This document shows positions 26,032-34,770 of a DNA stretch of 60,980 nucleotides, piece by piece. Below the pieces are notes generated by a model. That model was not told where the DNA came from and made no database searches. It saw only the letters and a program-made list of their open reading frames with translations. The stretch lies in NCBI GenBank assembly GCA_945860385.1, contig CAMAQD010000022.1, positions 1 through 60,980 on the forward strand. The letters are read 5' to 3'. Made by a program: the position numbers and the translations under genes. The DNA comes from Flavobacterium psychrophilum (GTDB lineage Bacteria; Bacteroidota; Bacteroidia; Flavobacteriales; Flavobacteriaceae). Every line of letters begins with the position of its first letter. Position 1 is the stretch's first letter.

Positions 26032-27222
26032 ATGTACGGAAAAATAAAAGAATACCTGCAAACGGAACTTCAAACTATTGAAGACAACGGAATTTTTAAA
26101 AAAGAAAGAATCATTACCTCACCGCAAGGAGCCGAAATTATGGTTAACGGGGAAAAGGTTCTAAATTTTTGTTCCAATAATTATTTAGGACTTTCATCGC
26201 ATCCCGAGGTAATTCAGGCTGCAAAGGATACATTGGACACGCACGGATTTGGAATGTCGTCCGTTCGATTTATTTGTGGAACGCAAGATATTCACAAAAC
26301 ATTGGAAAAAAAGATTTCGGAATTCTACGGAACTGAAGATACGATTTTGTATGCGGCGGCTTTTGATGCCAATGGAGGAGTTTTTGAACCATTATTAAAT
26401 GAAAATGATGCTGTAATTTCGGATAGTTTGAACCACGCTTCTATTATTGACGGAGTTCGTTTGTGTAAAGCAGCTCGTTATCGTTATGAAAACAGCAATA
26501 TGGAGGATTTGGAACAACAATTAATTAAAGCAAATGAAGCTGGAGCACGTTTCAAACTAATTGTTACCGATGGTGTTTTCTCTATGGATGGTGTGGTCGC
26601 TCCATTAGACAAAATTTGCGATTTAGCCGATAAATATGACGCAATGGTTATGGTGGATGAATGTCACGCCGCAGGATTTATAGGTGCAACCGGCAAAGGA
26701 ACACTCGAAGCAAAAGGTGTTATGGGAAGAGTTGACATAATTACAGGAACTCTAGGAAAAGCGCTTGGCGGTGCAATGGGTGGTTATACAACTGCCAAAA
26801 AAGAAATTATTGAATTATTGCGTCAACGTTCCAGACCTTATTTATTCTCTAATTCATTGGCACCAGCAATCGTTGGGGCTTCCATTAAGGTTTTCGAATT
26901 ATTAGAAAAAGATACCACGCTTAGGGATAAATTAGAATGGAATACCAATTATTTCAAGGCAGGAATGAAAAAAGCTGGGTTTGATATCGTAAATGGTGAC
27001 TCTGCAATAGTTCCCGTTATGCTTTATGACGCTAAATTGGCTCAGAATATGGCAAATGAGCTTTTAAAGAAAGGTATTTATGTTATTGGATTCTTTTTTC
27101 CAGTAGTTCCAAAAGATAAGGCAAGAATTAGAGTACAATTATCGGCTTCTCACTCAAAAAACAATCTTGATAAGGCAATACAAGCTTTTATAGAGGTTGG
27201 AATGAGTCTAAATGTCCTCTAA
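26032..27222 (+). CDS. kbl: 2-Amino-3-ketobutyrate CoA ligase (glycine C-acetyltransferase)
   Basis: This 396-residue PLP enzyme of the alpha-oxoamine synthase family interconverts glycine plus acetyl-CoA and 2-amino-3-ketobutyrate in threonine breakdown. The N-terminal [38 protein letters not shown] and the internal aldimine Lys in [17 protein letters not shown] are typical. The C-terminal ending [22 protein letters not shown] also fits. No threonine dehydrogenase gene lies next to it. It begins 30 bases after the helicase gene, so some read-through is likely. Confidence 0.93.
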   Translation: MYGKIKEYLQTELQTIEDNGIFKKERIITSPQGAEIMVNGEKVLNFCSNNYLGLSSHPEVIQAAKDTLDTHGFGMSSVRFICGTQDIHKTLEKKISEFYGTEDTILYAAAFDANGGVFEPLLNENDAVISDSLNHASIIDGVRLCKAARYRYENSNMEDLEQQLIKANEAGARFKLIVTDGVFSMDGVVAPLDKICDLADKYDAMVMVDECHAAGFIGATGKGTLEAKGVMGRVDIITGTLGKALGGAMGGYTTAKKEIIELLRQRSRPYLFSNSLAPAIVGASIKVFELLEKDTTLRDKLEWNTNYFKAGMKKAGFDIVNGDSAIVPVMLYDAKLAQNMANELLKKGIYVIGFFFPVVPKDKARIRVQLSASHSKNNLDKAIQAFIEVGMSLNVL

Positions 27223-27267
27223 ATAAAGTTTTTATTGACTTTTATTGTATTTTTTTTAACTTTTTAT

Positions 27268-27298
27268 TTTGTAGTTAAAAAATTACGTACTACTTTTG
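27268..27298 (+). promoter_or_regulatory. Strong promoter of the OmpA-family gene
   Basis: TTTG (27268-27271), 19 bases and TACTTTTG (27291-27298) match the consensus exactly. The 5' untranslated region would be about 35 bases. The gene also has a strong terminator, as expected for an abundant outer-membrane protein. Confidence 0.8.
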
Positions 27299-27337
27299 TT
27301 TAAAAATTAACTAAATTGTAATTAAACTTAATTAAGT

Positions 27338-28813
27338 ATGAAACATCTTAACAAACTTTTACTTGCTGTAATGATGGTGTTAGCTATGAGCTCTCACGCA
27401 CAAAATAGTAACAATCCTTGGGCACTTTCGTTTGGTGTAAACGCAGTAGACACTAGATCTAGTGCTGGTGGAGGAAAAAATTGGCTAGACTCACATGTCT
27501 CTCAAGCATTTAATGTTAGTGAAAACTGGAATATTCTTCCTTCAGTATCTTATCTTAGCTTAGCTAGATCAGTTGGAAATAATTTTTCTGTTGGGATTCA
27601 AGGGTCTGTAAATAAAATAGACAAATTCGTTGTTTTTGATCCAAGTAACCCAAATCATAACTCTACGGGATATGTTGTAAAAAATCCAGGAGATTTAATG
27701 TATTACAGTGTTGACGCAAACGTAAGATACAGTTTTATGTCTTTAATTAAATCTAAAGTAATTGATCCTTCACTTAGTTTAGGCGGTGGTTATACTTGGT
27801 TAGGAGATAATAGTTTTGGAACTGTTAACCCAGGAGCAGGATTAACTTTCTGGTTCTCTGAAAATGTTGGTTTGCAATTAGCAACTGTTTATAAAGTATC
27901 TCAAGCTATTGGTGCTGATCGTAATGCAACTGGAGATATTTATGCTCCTGATGCTCCTTCTCATTTCCAACATACTGCTGGTATTACTTTCCAATTTGGA
28001 GGTAAAGATACTGACGGTGATGGAATTTATGATAAAGATGATGCTTGTCCTGAAGTTGCTGGTTTAAAACAATTCAACGGTTGTCCTGATACTGACGGAG
28101 ATGGAATCATCGACGGAAGTGATGCTTGTCCAACTGAATTTGGTTTAGCTGCTTTGAATGGTTGTCCAGATAGAGACGGAGATGGTATTGCTGATAAAGA
28201 TGATGCTTGTCCTGATACTGCTGGTTTAGCTTCTTTCCAAGGTTGTCCTGATACCGATAAAGATGGTATTGCTGATAAAGATGACAAATGTCCTACTGTA
28301 GCTGGTCCTAAATCTAATGGTGGATGTCCAATATTGGATGCTGACAAAGATGGTGTTCCAGATTTAGAAGATGATTGTCCTACTGTTGCTGGTCCTATCA
28401 GTAATAAAGGATGTCCTGAAGTAACTACTGAAGTTATCGAAAGTCTTAAAATTCAAGCAAGATCAGTTTTCTTTAACACTGGTAAATCTACTTTCAAAGC
28501 AGGAGATGCTGCAACAATTGCTAGTTTAGATGCTATGAGAGAAATTCTTAGAAACTATCCAAATGCTAAATTTAGCATAGAAGGACATACAGATAGCGAC
28601 GGATCTAACGCATTCAACCAAAAACTTTCTGAAGACAGAGCTAACGCTGTTAGAAATGCATTAATAGAAAAAGGTGTTAAATCTGACAACTTAACTGCTG
28701 TAGGTTTTGGTGAAACTAAACCAGTTGCATCAAACAAAACTAAAACTGGTAAAGCTCAAAATAGAAGAACTGAAGTTAGACACATAGGTTCTATATACGA
28801 AGGTAAATTATAA
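27338..28813 (+). CDS. OmpA-family outer-membrane protein with TSP3 repeats
   Basis: This 491-residue protein has a signal peptide (ending near SSHAQNSNN), then an N-terminal barrel of about 200 residues. Five calcium-binding thrombospondin type 3 repeats follow, of the form DTDGDGIxDxxDxCP (27 residues each, bases 28007-28417). It ends in an OmpA peptidoglycan-binding domain with FSIEGHTDSDGSNAFNQKLSEDRANAVRNAL and QNRRTEVRHI. It should anchor the outer membrane to the wall. Codons here are noticeably tuned (many GCT, GGT and ACT) compared with neighbours, which agrees with high expression. Confidence 0.93.
   Translation: MKHLNKLLLAVMMVLAMSSHAQNSNNPWALSFGVNAVDTRSSAGGGKNWLDSHVSQAFNVSENWNILPSVSYLSLARSVGNNFSVGIQGSVNKIDKFVVFDPSNPNHNSTGYVVKNPGDLMYYSVDANVRYSFMSLIKSKVIDPSLSLGGGYTWLGDNSFGTVNPGAGLTFWFSENVGLQLATVYKVSQAIGADRNATGDIYAPDAPSHFQHTAGITFQFGGKDTDGDGIYDKDDACPEVAGLKQFNGCPDTDGDGIIDGSDACPTEFGLAALNGCPDRDGDGIADKDDACPDTAGLASFQGCPDTDKDGIADKDDKCPTVAGPKSNGGCPILDADKDGVPDLEDDCPTVAGPISNKGCPEVTTEVIESLKIQARSVFFNTGKSTFKAGDAATIASLDAMREILRNYPNAKFSIEGHTDSDGSNAFNQKLSEDRANAVRNALIEKGVKSDNLTAVGFGETKPVASNKTKTGKAQNRRTEVRHIGSIYEGKL
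28007..28417 (+). repeat. 81-base coding tandem repeats (TSP3)
   Basis: Five repeats encode Asp-rich calcium loops, each closed by a Cys-Pro pair. Four units are 81 bases; the last is 87. Divergence among units is moderate, so the array is not recently amplified. Confidence 0.85.
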
Positions 28814-28834
28814 TTTACTTTTTAAAATAATTTT

Positions 28835-28866
28835 AAAAAGCCATTCTTAATTGAATGGCTTTTTTT
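28835..28866 (+). terminator. Terminator of the OmpA-family gene
   Basis: AAAAAGCCATTC and GAATGGCTTTTT make a perfect 12-base stem with loop TTAATT. An in-frame ATG at 28851 of the next gene lies inside the hairpin, so it is not that gene's start. Confidence 0.9.
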
Positions 28867-28877
28867 ATATTTATAGA

Positions 28878-31640
28878 ATGACAGACACTTCCTTTTTAGA
28901 TAAAATTGCAAAAGGTTTAATTGAAAACTATTTAGATAAACTCTCCAATACTATTGTGGTTCTGCCAAACAAGCGAGCCAAAATATTTCTAATAGAAGCG
29001 CTAAAAAACCAGGTTTCATCTAATATTCTTTCTCCGGATATCATTAGTATTGAGGAATTTATTCAGGATATTGCCAGTATTCGTACTATTGATCCCATAG
29101 AATTATTGTTTGAATTTTACGAAGTTTATTTGTCTGTTACCGATAAACCGAATCAACAATCTTTTGAGCTTTTTGCCAATTGGGCGAAGACATTGTTGCA
29201 GGATTTCAATGAGATAGATCGCTATTTATTAGATCCATCTCACGTATTATCTTACCTAAAAGATATTGAAGATATTAAGAAATGGGGAATCGAAGTTGAA
29301 AACAAAACTCAATTATTGGAAAAATACATTGATTTTTGGAAATTACTACCCAATTACTACCAATCACTTTACAATCATTTGCTGAATAAGGGAATCGGTT
29401 ACCAAGGATTAATTTATCGTGAAGCAGTAAATAATCTTAATCATTTTTCTGATTCCATAATTGAAAAAAAATTCGTCTTTGCAGGCTTCAATGCCTTGAA
29501 TGCTGCCGAAGAAAGAATAATCCAGCATTTAATAGCTTCTGATCAAGCCAAAATATATTGGGATGTAGATCAAACTTTTTTAAACGATCCGTTTCACGAT
29601 GCAGGATTGTTTGTAAGACGTTTCAAGTCGAGTTGGAAATACTATAAATCCAATCCCTTTGAATGGATTGTAGATGATTTTTCGCAGTCGAAAAATATTC
29701 AGGTAATTGGTACGCCAAAAACTATTGGTCAAGCCAAAATCGCTGGAAGTATCATTGAAAATATCATTATTGAAAATCCAAATTCAACATTGGACAAAGT
29801 TGCTGTAGTTCTTGGAGAGGAAAATTTGTTGGTACCACTTTTATATTCCTTGCCATCAACAGTCGGTGCTTTGAATATTACGATGGGTTATTCGAGCAAG
29901 AACAATCCAGCGCAGATTTTGATTGCCAAATTGTTCAAAATGCACACGAATGCTTTGTCTCGGAATGCCAAAAGCTATGTGTTGTACTACAAAGATGTCT
30001 TGGATATCTTGACGCATCCTTTGGTGGAACCATATGCAAAAGCCAATGAGTTGGTAAATGTTATTAATCAAAACAATTACACGTTTATAACCCATCAGAA
30101 ATTGATGGAGTTGAATTCAAATCCAAGTGATTTGTTTCTTTTGTTGTTCCAAAAATGGGAGAAGGGTTCGATGGCGGTGTTGGAAACCATTTCCAATTTA
30201 TTGCAAACAATTAAATCTAATTTAAACAACGACAATGAAGAAGAAAAAATCACCAAAGCTTTTGTTTATGCTATTTTCAAGACCATCAACAAACTGATTA
30301 ATTATTATTCTCAACATTCGCATATCGATAAAATAGAAACACTTTATGCCATTTACAAACAAGTAATTGATTTAGCCGAAGTCTCTTTTGAAGGAGAGCC
30401 TTTGAATGGTTTGCAAATAATGGGCGTTTTAGAAAGTCGTGTTTTGGATTTCGAAACCGTGATTGTCACTTCCATGAATGAAGGGAAATTTCCAGCAGGA
30501 AAATCGCAGAATTCGTTTATTCCTTATGATGTAAAAAGGGAATTGGGTTTGCCTACTTTCAAGGAAAAAGATGCTATCTATACCTATCATTTCTATCATT
30601 TGTTACAAAGAGCCAAGAATATTTACTTGATTTACAACACCGAAAGTGAAGGTTTGGATGCTGGTGAAAAAAGCCGTTTTATTACCCAATTGGAAGTCGA
30701 AAAACAGTACAAGCATACGTTAACTCACGAAATTTACAATGCTGTTTTACCCGAAACAGCTTACCAACCTATTGTGGTTCCAAAGTCGGAATCGGTGATG
30801 TTACGATTAAAGGAAATTGCAGATAAAGGATTTTCCCCATCCGCATTAACTAGTTACATCCGAAATCCGATTGATTTTTATTTCCAAAAGATTCTTCGCA
30901 TTAGTGAAGCAGAGGAAGTCGAAGAAAACATTGCTTTGAATACTTTGGGAACGATTATTCACGAAACGTTGGAGGCTTTATACACTCCATTTATTGGAAA
31001 GTTTTTGTCCGAAAATGATATTTTGGGGTGCTTCAAATTGTTGGAAACCGAAGTTTTGAAACAATTCAAATTGGTTTATAAAGAAGGTGAAATCAAAAAA
31101 GGAAGAAATCTATTAGCTTTTGAAGTGGCCAAACGCAATGTTTCGAATTTCCTGAAAGTCGAATTAGAATGCATTAAAAGCGGCGAAGCGATAAAAATAC
31201 TTCATTTAGAGAAAGGGTGCGAAAGAATTTTAGAACATCCGAGTTTGCCGTTTCCGATAAAAATTGCGGGAAAAGTGGATCGTATTGAAGAACGCAATGG
31301 AGTTATCCGAATTATAGATTACAAAACTGGTAAAGTCGAAAAGACGAACGTAACGCTGAAATCTTGGAAAGGATTAACGGAAGAAATCAAAAACGATAAA
31401 ATTATTCAGGTTTTGGCGTATGCTTTTATGTATGAAAATGAAGCAAACGGCAAACCAATTGAAGCCGGAATCATTTCGTTCAAGAATTTAAAATCGGGAT
31501 TTTTGCCTTTCAGTTTTAAAGAAGGAAAAGAAGAAACTACCATAATTAATGAAAGAATTTTAAATGATTATTTGGAACAAATGGTTGTGTTATTGAATGA
31601 AATTCTAGATAAAGAAATTCCTTTTGAAGAAAAGATTTAA
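28878..31640 (+). CDS. AddB-like PD-(D/E)XK nuclease
   Basis: This 920-residue protein has an AddB-like plan. It begins with an inactivated helicase-like domain (NTIVVLPNKRAKIFLIEAL in place of a proper P-loop). SPSALTSYIRNPIDFYFQKILRI follows, and then the RecB nuclease motif GKVDRIEERNGVIRIIDYKTGKV with VLAYAFMY. With the AddA-like protein at 22.8 kb it would form a break-resection complex in the cytosol. I do not see the four-Cys iron-sulfur cluster of Firmicutes AddB. The start MTDTSFLDKIAKG follows the OmpA terminator. The last four bases overlap the convergent hydrolase gene. Confidence 0.87.
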   Translation: MTDTSFLDKIAKGLIENYLDKLSNTIVVLPNKRAKIFLIEALKNQVSSNILSPDIISIEEFIQDIASIRTIDPIELLFEFYEVYLSVTDKPNQQSFELFANWAKTLLQDFNEIDRYLLDPSHVLSYLKDIEDIKKWGIEVENKTQLLEKYIDFWKLLPNYYQSLYNHLLNKGIGYQGLIYREAVNNLNHFSDSIIEKKFVFAGFNALNAAEERIIQHLIASDQAKIYWDVDQTFLNDPFHDAGLFVRRFKSSWKYYKSNPFEWIVDDFSQSKNIQVIGTPKTIGQAKIAGSIIENIIIENPNSTLDKVAVVLGEENLLVPLLYSLPSTVGALNITMGYSSKNNPAQILIAKLFKMHTNALSRNAKSYVLYYKDVLDILTHPLVEPYAKANELVNVINQNNYTFITHQKLMELNSNPSDLFLLLFQKWEKGSMAVLETISNLLQTIKSNLNNDNEEEKITKAFVYAIFKTINKLINYYSQHSHIDKIETLYAIYKQVIDLAEVSFEGEPLNGLQIMGVLESRVLDFETVIVTSMNEGKFPAGKSQNSFIPYDVKRELGLPTFKEKDAIYTYHFYHLLQRAKNIYLIYNTESEGLDAGEKSRFITQLEVEKQYKHTLTHEIYNAVLPETAYQPIVVPKSESVMLRLKEIADKGFSPSALTSYIRNPIDFYFQKILRISEAEEVEENIALNTLGTIIHETLEALYTPFIGKFLSENDILGCFKLLETEVLKQFKLVYKEGEIKKGRNLLAFEVAKRNVSNFLKVELECIKSGEAIKILHLEKGCERILEHPSLPFPIKIAGKVDRIEERNGVIRIIDYKTGKVEKTNVTLKSWKGLTEEIKNDKIIQVLAYAFMYENEANGKPIEAGIISFKNLKSGFLPFSFKEGKEETTIINERILNDYLEQMVVLLNEILDKEIPFEEKI

Positions 31641-32419
31641 ATTCCTTTAAAAAACCCCAATAAAACATCCTTCAATTCTTCTCGATTTTCAATATGACTC
31701 ATATGTCCGTCGGGAAAAGTGACAAGTTTGACAGCAGTGTCTTCTATTTGTTCTAATGTGGATTCGTAAATTAACACAGGATCTTTTTTGCCGAGAATCA
31801 GCATTTTTGGATAAGGCGTAAGGTGCAATAAAACTTCTCGGTCTTTGCGAATTTTCATTCCTTCGAGCGAGGCTACGACTCCTTGTAACGGTGTTTTTAA
31901 AGCTTCTTTTTTTACCTTTTCGATTTCATCAACCAACAGTTCTCTATTATCTGGACTAAAAAGATTGGTAATCGAAAGTCTGATAAAAGTGGTGTAATCT
32001 TTCTTTACTGCTTTGATGGCGCGATTCCGATTGGCTTTTCGTTCCTCGCTATCGGCTTTGGAAGTTGAATTTAATAAAACTAATCCCCTAATTTTTTCAG
32101 GATACAATTCGGCGTAAGCCAAAGCCACATAACCGCCCATAGAATGTCCGATGAAAACGGCTTTCCGAATTCGTAATTTTGATAAAACTGCTTGAACAAC
32201 ATCGGCGTTATCTTCCATAGAATGGACGTAACCCAAACATTCCGTTTCGCCGTGACCCAATAAATCTACGGTTATAACACGGTGTTTTTTGCTTATTTCT
32301 GGAATTAAATCCTGCCACATCGTTTTATTCTCCAAAAAACCGTGAAGCAACACAACGGCATTGCCCTTCCCAGTATCGGAATAGGAGATTTTCGTGTTTT
32401 TGTAGAGAATTTGATTCAT
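31637..32419 (-). CDS. Alpha/beta hydrolase
   Basis: This 260-residue cytosolic protein has the alpha/beta fold of the MhpC/MenH group. The oxyanion region is VVLLHGFLENKTMW, the nucleophile elbow GHSMGGYVALAYAE contains the Ser, and the catalytic His is in PDGHMSHIENREE. The acid residue is probably Asp in ILGKKDPV. The substrate is unknown. It overlaps the convergent nuclease gene by four bases. Confidence 0.88.
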   Translation of the reverse strand: MNQILYKNTKISYSDTGKGNAVVLLHGFLENKTMWQDLIPEISKKHRVITVDLLGHGETECLGYVHSMEDNADVVQAVLSKLRIRKAVFIGHSMGGYVALAYAELYPEKIRGLVLLNSTSKADSEERKANRNRAIKAVKKDYTTFIRLSITNLFSPDNRELLVDEIEKVKKEALKTPLQGVVASLEGMKIRKDREVLLHLTPYPKMLILGKKDPVLIYESTLEQIEDTAVKLVTFPDGHMSHIENREELKDVLLGFFKGI

Positions 32420-32533
32420 TGGTTTAAACTTGGAGCAAAAATAAGGCTAAAATTTTTAAACCATATAAGTCATTTAAGTTTTTATAAGAAAATCTTAAAG
32501 CGAGTTGAATTCTAATATGTTAAAGAAAACAAC

Positions 32534-32541
32534 TACATTTG
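32534..32541 (+). promoter_or_regulatory. -7 box of the abiH-like gene
   Basis: TACATTTG matches the consensus; the nearest TTG (32505-32507) is 26 bases upstream, beyond the normal range. It overlaps an in-frame TTG at 32539, which supports the ATG at 32560 as the start. Confidence 0.4.
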
Positions 32542-32559
32542 ATAAAAGCATTTTTAGAT

Positions 32560-33750
32560 ATGAACAGACTTGTAATTATTGGAAACGGATTTGATTTGGC
32601 TCACAGATTACCGACTAGTTATAAACATTTTATTGATGATTATTGGAAAACAATATGTGAAACTAATGGAACAAAAAGGATAAAATATAAAGATGATTTA
32701 GTTGAAATAAATTGTGAGTTTGGGATGTTAATTAATGATGCTGAAATATTAGCAATTGGTAATATCAATAATTTCCAGGATATAATTCAATTTGTTAATA
32801 GGAATAACAATAATAGAGATGGAGTTTTTGAAATTGCTATTTTTAATAATTTTTTTAAAATTATTTGTGACACATCAACTGAGAACTGGGTTGATATTGA
32901 AAATTTCTATTATGATATTTTAAAAAGTATTTCAAAGGGTAATTTTAATAAACATAGTTACCCTTGGGGCATATCTCAATTAAATAAGGAATTTGAACAA
33001 GTCAAAAATTTACTTGAAAAATATTTAGTAGAAAAAGTAGTGAATAAATTTGATTTTGCTAAAGTACTACATATCGACAGTAAAAAGATTTGGGTTGTTC
33101 TAAAGCCAATTTCTTCATCAAGTAATGAAGGTAATATTTTAAAGGAATTTATTAATGCGGAAGATGTCAAGGAAATAAAAGAACATTTTTATAAAGAAAA
33201 AAATGAGGAATTAGTAAATCATTTGTATTTTTTAAATTTTAATTATACTCCATTAGCAAGTATATATTGTGAGGCATTAGATAAAGATGATAGAATTGAA
33301 AGTAGGATGAATTTTATTCACGGAAGTCTAGGAAATGTTTTAGAAAATACAATCAATTTTGGTTTTGGAGATGAAATGGACGATGATTACAAGTCTATTG
33401 AAAATTTGAATGACAATGAATATTTGAAAAATTTTAAATCTTTTCAATATTTACAAAATTCAAATTATAAAGATTTACTTGATTATGTTGATAGTGATAA
33501 ATTCCAAATCCTAATAATTGGACATTCTTGCGGTTTGTCGGATAGGACATTGTTAAATACTATTTTTGAACATAATAATTGCCGTTCAATTAAAGTGTTT
33601 TATCATCAAAGAGAAGATGGAACCGACAATTATACTGAAATCATTCAAAATATATCCAGACATTTCAATAAGAAGAAATTAATGAGAGAGAAAATCGTAA
33701 ACAAAACGCTTTGTCAATCTTTGCCTCAAATTCAACTTCCTTTAAAATAA
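32560..33750 (+). CDS. AbiH-family phage abortive-infection protein
   Basis: This 396-residue protein has the AbiH signature at its N-terminus, MNRLVIIGNGFDLAHRLPTSYKHFIDDYW. In the middle it has LYFLNFNYTPLASIYCEALDKDD, and FIHGSLGNVLENTINFGFGDE and ILIIGHSCGLSDRTLL follow. These NGFD, FNYT, HG and GHS motifs are the conserved ones of the family, whose lactococcal founder aborts phage infection by an unknown mechanism. The gene is markedly more AT-rich than its flanks and stands alone between housekeeping genes, which suggests horizontal gain. No partner gene is apparent. Confidence 0.85.
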   Translation: MNRLVIIGNGFDLAHRLPTSYKHFIDDYWKTICETNGTKRIKYKDDLVEINCEFGMLINDAEILAIGNINNFQDIIQFVNRNNNNRDGVFEIAIFNNFFKIICDTSTENWVDIENFYYDILKSISKGNFNKHSYPWGISQLNKEFEQVKNLLEKYLVEKVVNKFDFAKVLHIDSKKIWVVLKPISSSSNEGNILKEFINAEDVKEIKEHFYKEKNEELVNHLYFLNFNYTPLASIYCEALDKDDRIESRMNFIHGSLGNVLENTINFGFGDEMDDDYKSIENLNDNEYLKNFKSFQYLQNSNYKDLLDYVDSDKFQILIIGHSCGLSDRTLLNTIFEHNNCRSIKVFYHQREDGTDNYTEIIQNISRHFNKKKLMREKIVNKTLCQSLPQIQLPLK

Positions 33751-33781
33751 AAAAAAGGGCTCACATTTCTGCAAGCCGTTT
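33749..33781 (-). terminator. Terminator of the AIM24-family gene
   Basis: On the minus strand a hairpin GGCTTGCAGAAATGTGAGCC is followed by a run of Ts. It is very similar to the one after aminopeptidase P (34713-34746). Confidence 0.75.
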
Positions 33782-33802
33782 ATAATTATCTTTGAAAAAG
33801 GG

Positions 33803-34603
33803 TTAAAATTTATTATCCCCATCCAATAAATTACCTAATCCGCCAAGCATACTGCCTTCCTCACGACTATTTCCTCCTGCTCTGGGTGCTGAAGCAATAA
33901 TTCGATCTGCAAGACGACTGAAAGGTAAGGATTGTATATAGACCGTTCCAGGACCATGCAGCGTTGCATAAAATAAACCTTCGCCTCCAAAAATAGAATT
34001 TTTAATTCCGCCAATAAATTCAATATCATAATCGACATCCTTGGTGAATCCTACGAGGCAACCCGTATCTACTTTTAGAATTTCGCCCTCTCTAAGTTCT
34101 TTTTTCGCCAAAGTCCCTCCTGAATGAACAAATGCCATCCCGTCTCCTTCAATTTTTTGCATAATGAAACCTTCTCCGCCAAAGAAACCGCGACCTAATT
34201 TTTTAGAAAATTCGATTCCCACTGATACGCCTTTGGCCGCACATAAAAAGGAGCTTTTTTGACAGATGAATTTCCCTTGGAATTGTGTCAAATTAATAGG
34301 AAGAATTTTTCCGGGATAAGGAGAAGCAAATGAAACTTTGCTTTTATAATTATTTTGATTGATAAATGCGGTCATAAACATGCTTTCGCCAGTAAGGACG
34401 CGTTTTCCAGCGCTGAGAAGTTTGTCGAAAATCCCGGTTTGTTGTTGAGAGCCATCGCCAAAAATGGTTTCCATTTGGATATTATTGTCCATCATCATAA
34501 AGCTTCCTGCTTCGGCAATAACAATTTCTTGTGGGTCTAATTCGATTTCAACATATTGCATTTCTTCTCCAAAAATTTGGAAATCTATTTCGTGTGCTTT
34601 CAT
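33803..34603 (-). CDS. AIM24/TIGR00266-family protein
   Basis: This 266-residue protein is a member of the TIGR00266 family, which has a trimeric beta-rich (AIM24/TNF-like) fold. Typical segments are VEIELDPQEIVIAEAGSFMMMD, Gly-rich GRGFFGGEGFIMQKIEGDGMAFVHSGGTL and NSIFGGEGLFYATLHGPGTVYIQSLPFSRLADRI. No signal peptide is present. The molecular role of the family is not established. It is monocistronic, with its own terminator. Confidence 0.88.
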   Translation of the reverse strand: MKAHEIDFQIFGEEMQYVEIELDPQEIVIAEAGSFMMMDNNIQMETIFGDGSQQQTGIFDKLLSAGKRVLTGESMFMTAFINQNNYKSKVSFASPYPGKILPINLTQFQGKFICQKSSFLCAAKGVSVGIEFSKKLGRGFFGGEGFIMQKIEGDGMAFVHSGGTLAKKELREGEILKVDTGCLVGFTKDVDYDIEFIGGIKNSIFGGEGLFYATLHGPGTVYIQSLPFSRLADRIIASAPRAGGNSREEGSMLGGLGNLLDGDNKF

Positions 34604-34712
34604 TTGTATCTTTTTTTGAATTAAACAATAGGTCTAAAAAAGGATGTAAAAGTTACTGTTTTTTTGTGGATTTTGAAAATGATTGAGTAGATGCAATAAA
34701 TTATAAAGAGAT

Positions 34713-34746
34713 AAAAAAAACGGCTCACATTGCTGTAAACCGTTTT
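34713..34746 (-). terminator. Terminator of the aminopeptidase P gene
   Basis: On the minus strand AACGGTTTACA pairs with TGTGAGCCGTT (with wobbles) and is followed by eight Ts. Confidence 0.8.
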
Positions 34747-34770
34747 AAATATAAATTCTGAACTCTAAAA

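Noticed and set aside
28027..28347. Minus-strand open frame across the OmpA repeats
   Set aside because: It is a shadow of the repeated TSP3 coding sequence; its low-complexity translation mirrors the repeat and it has no promoter or family.
28007..28417. Regular 81-base repeats as a CRISPR array
   Set aside because: They are coding TSP3 repeats in frame, with no unique spacers between identical repeats.
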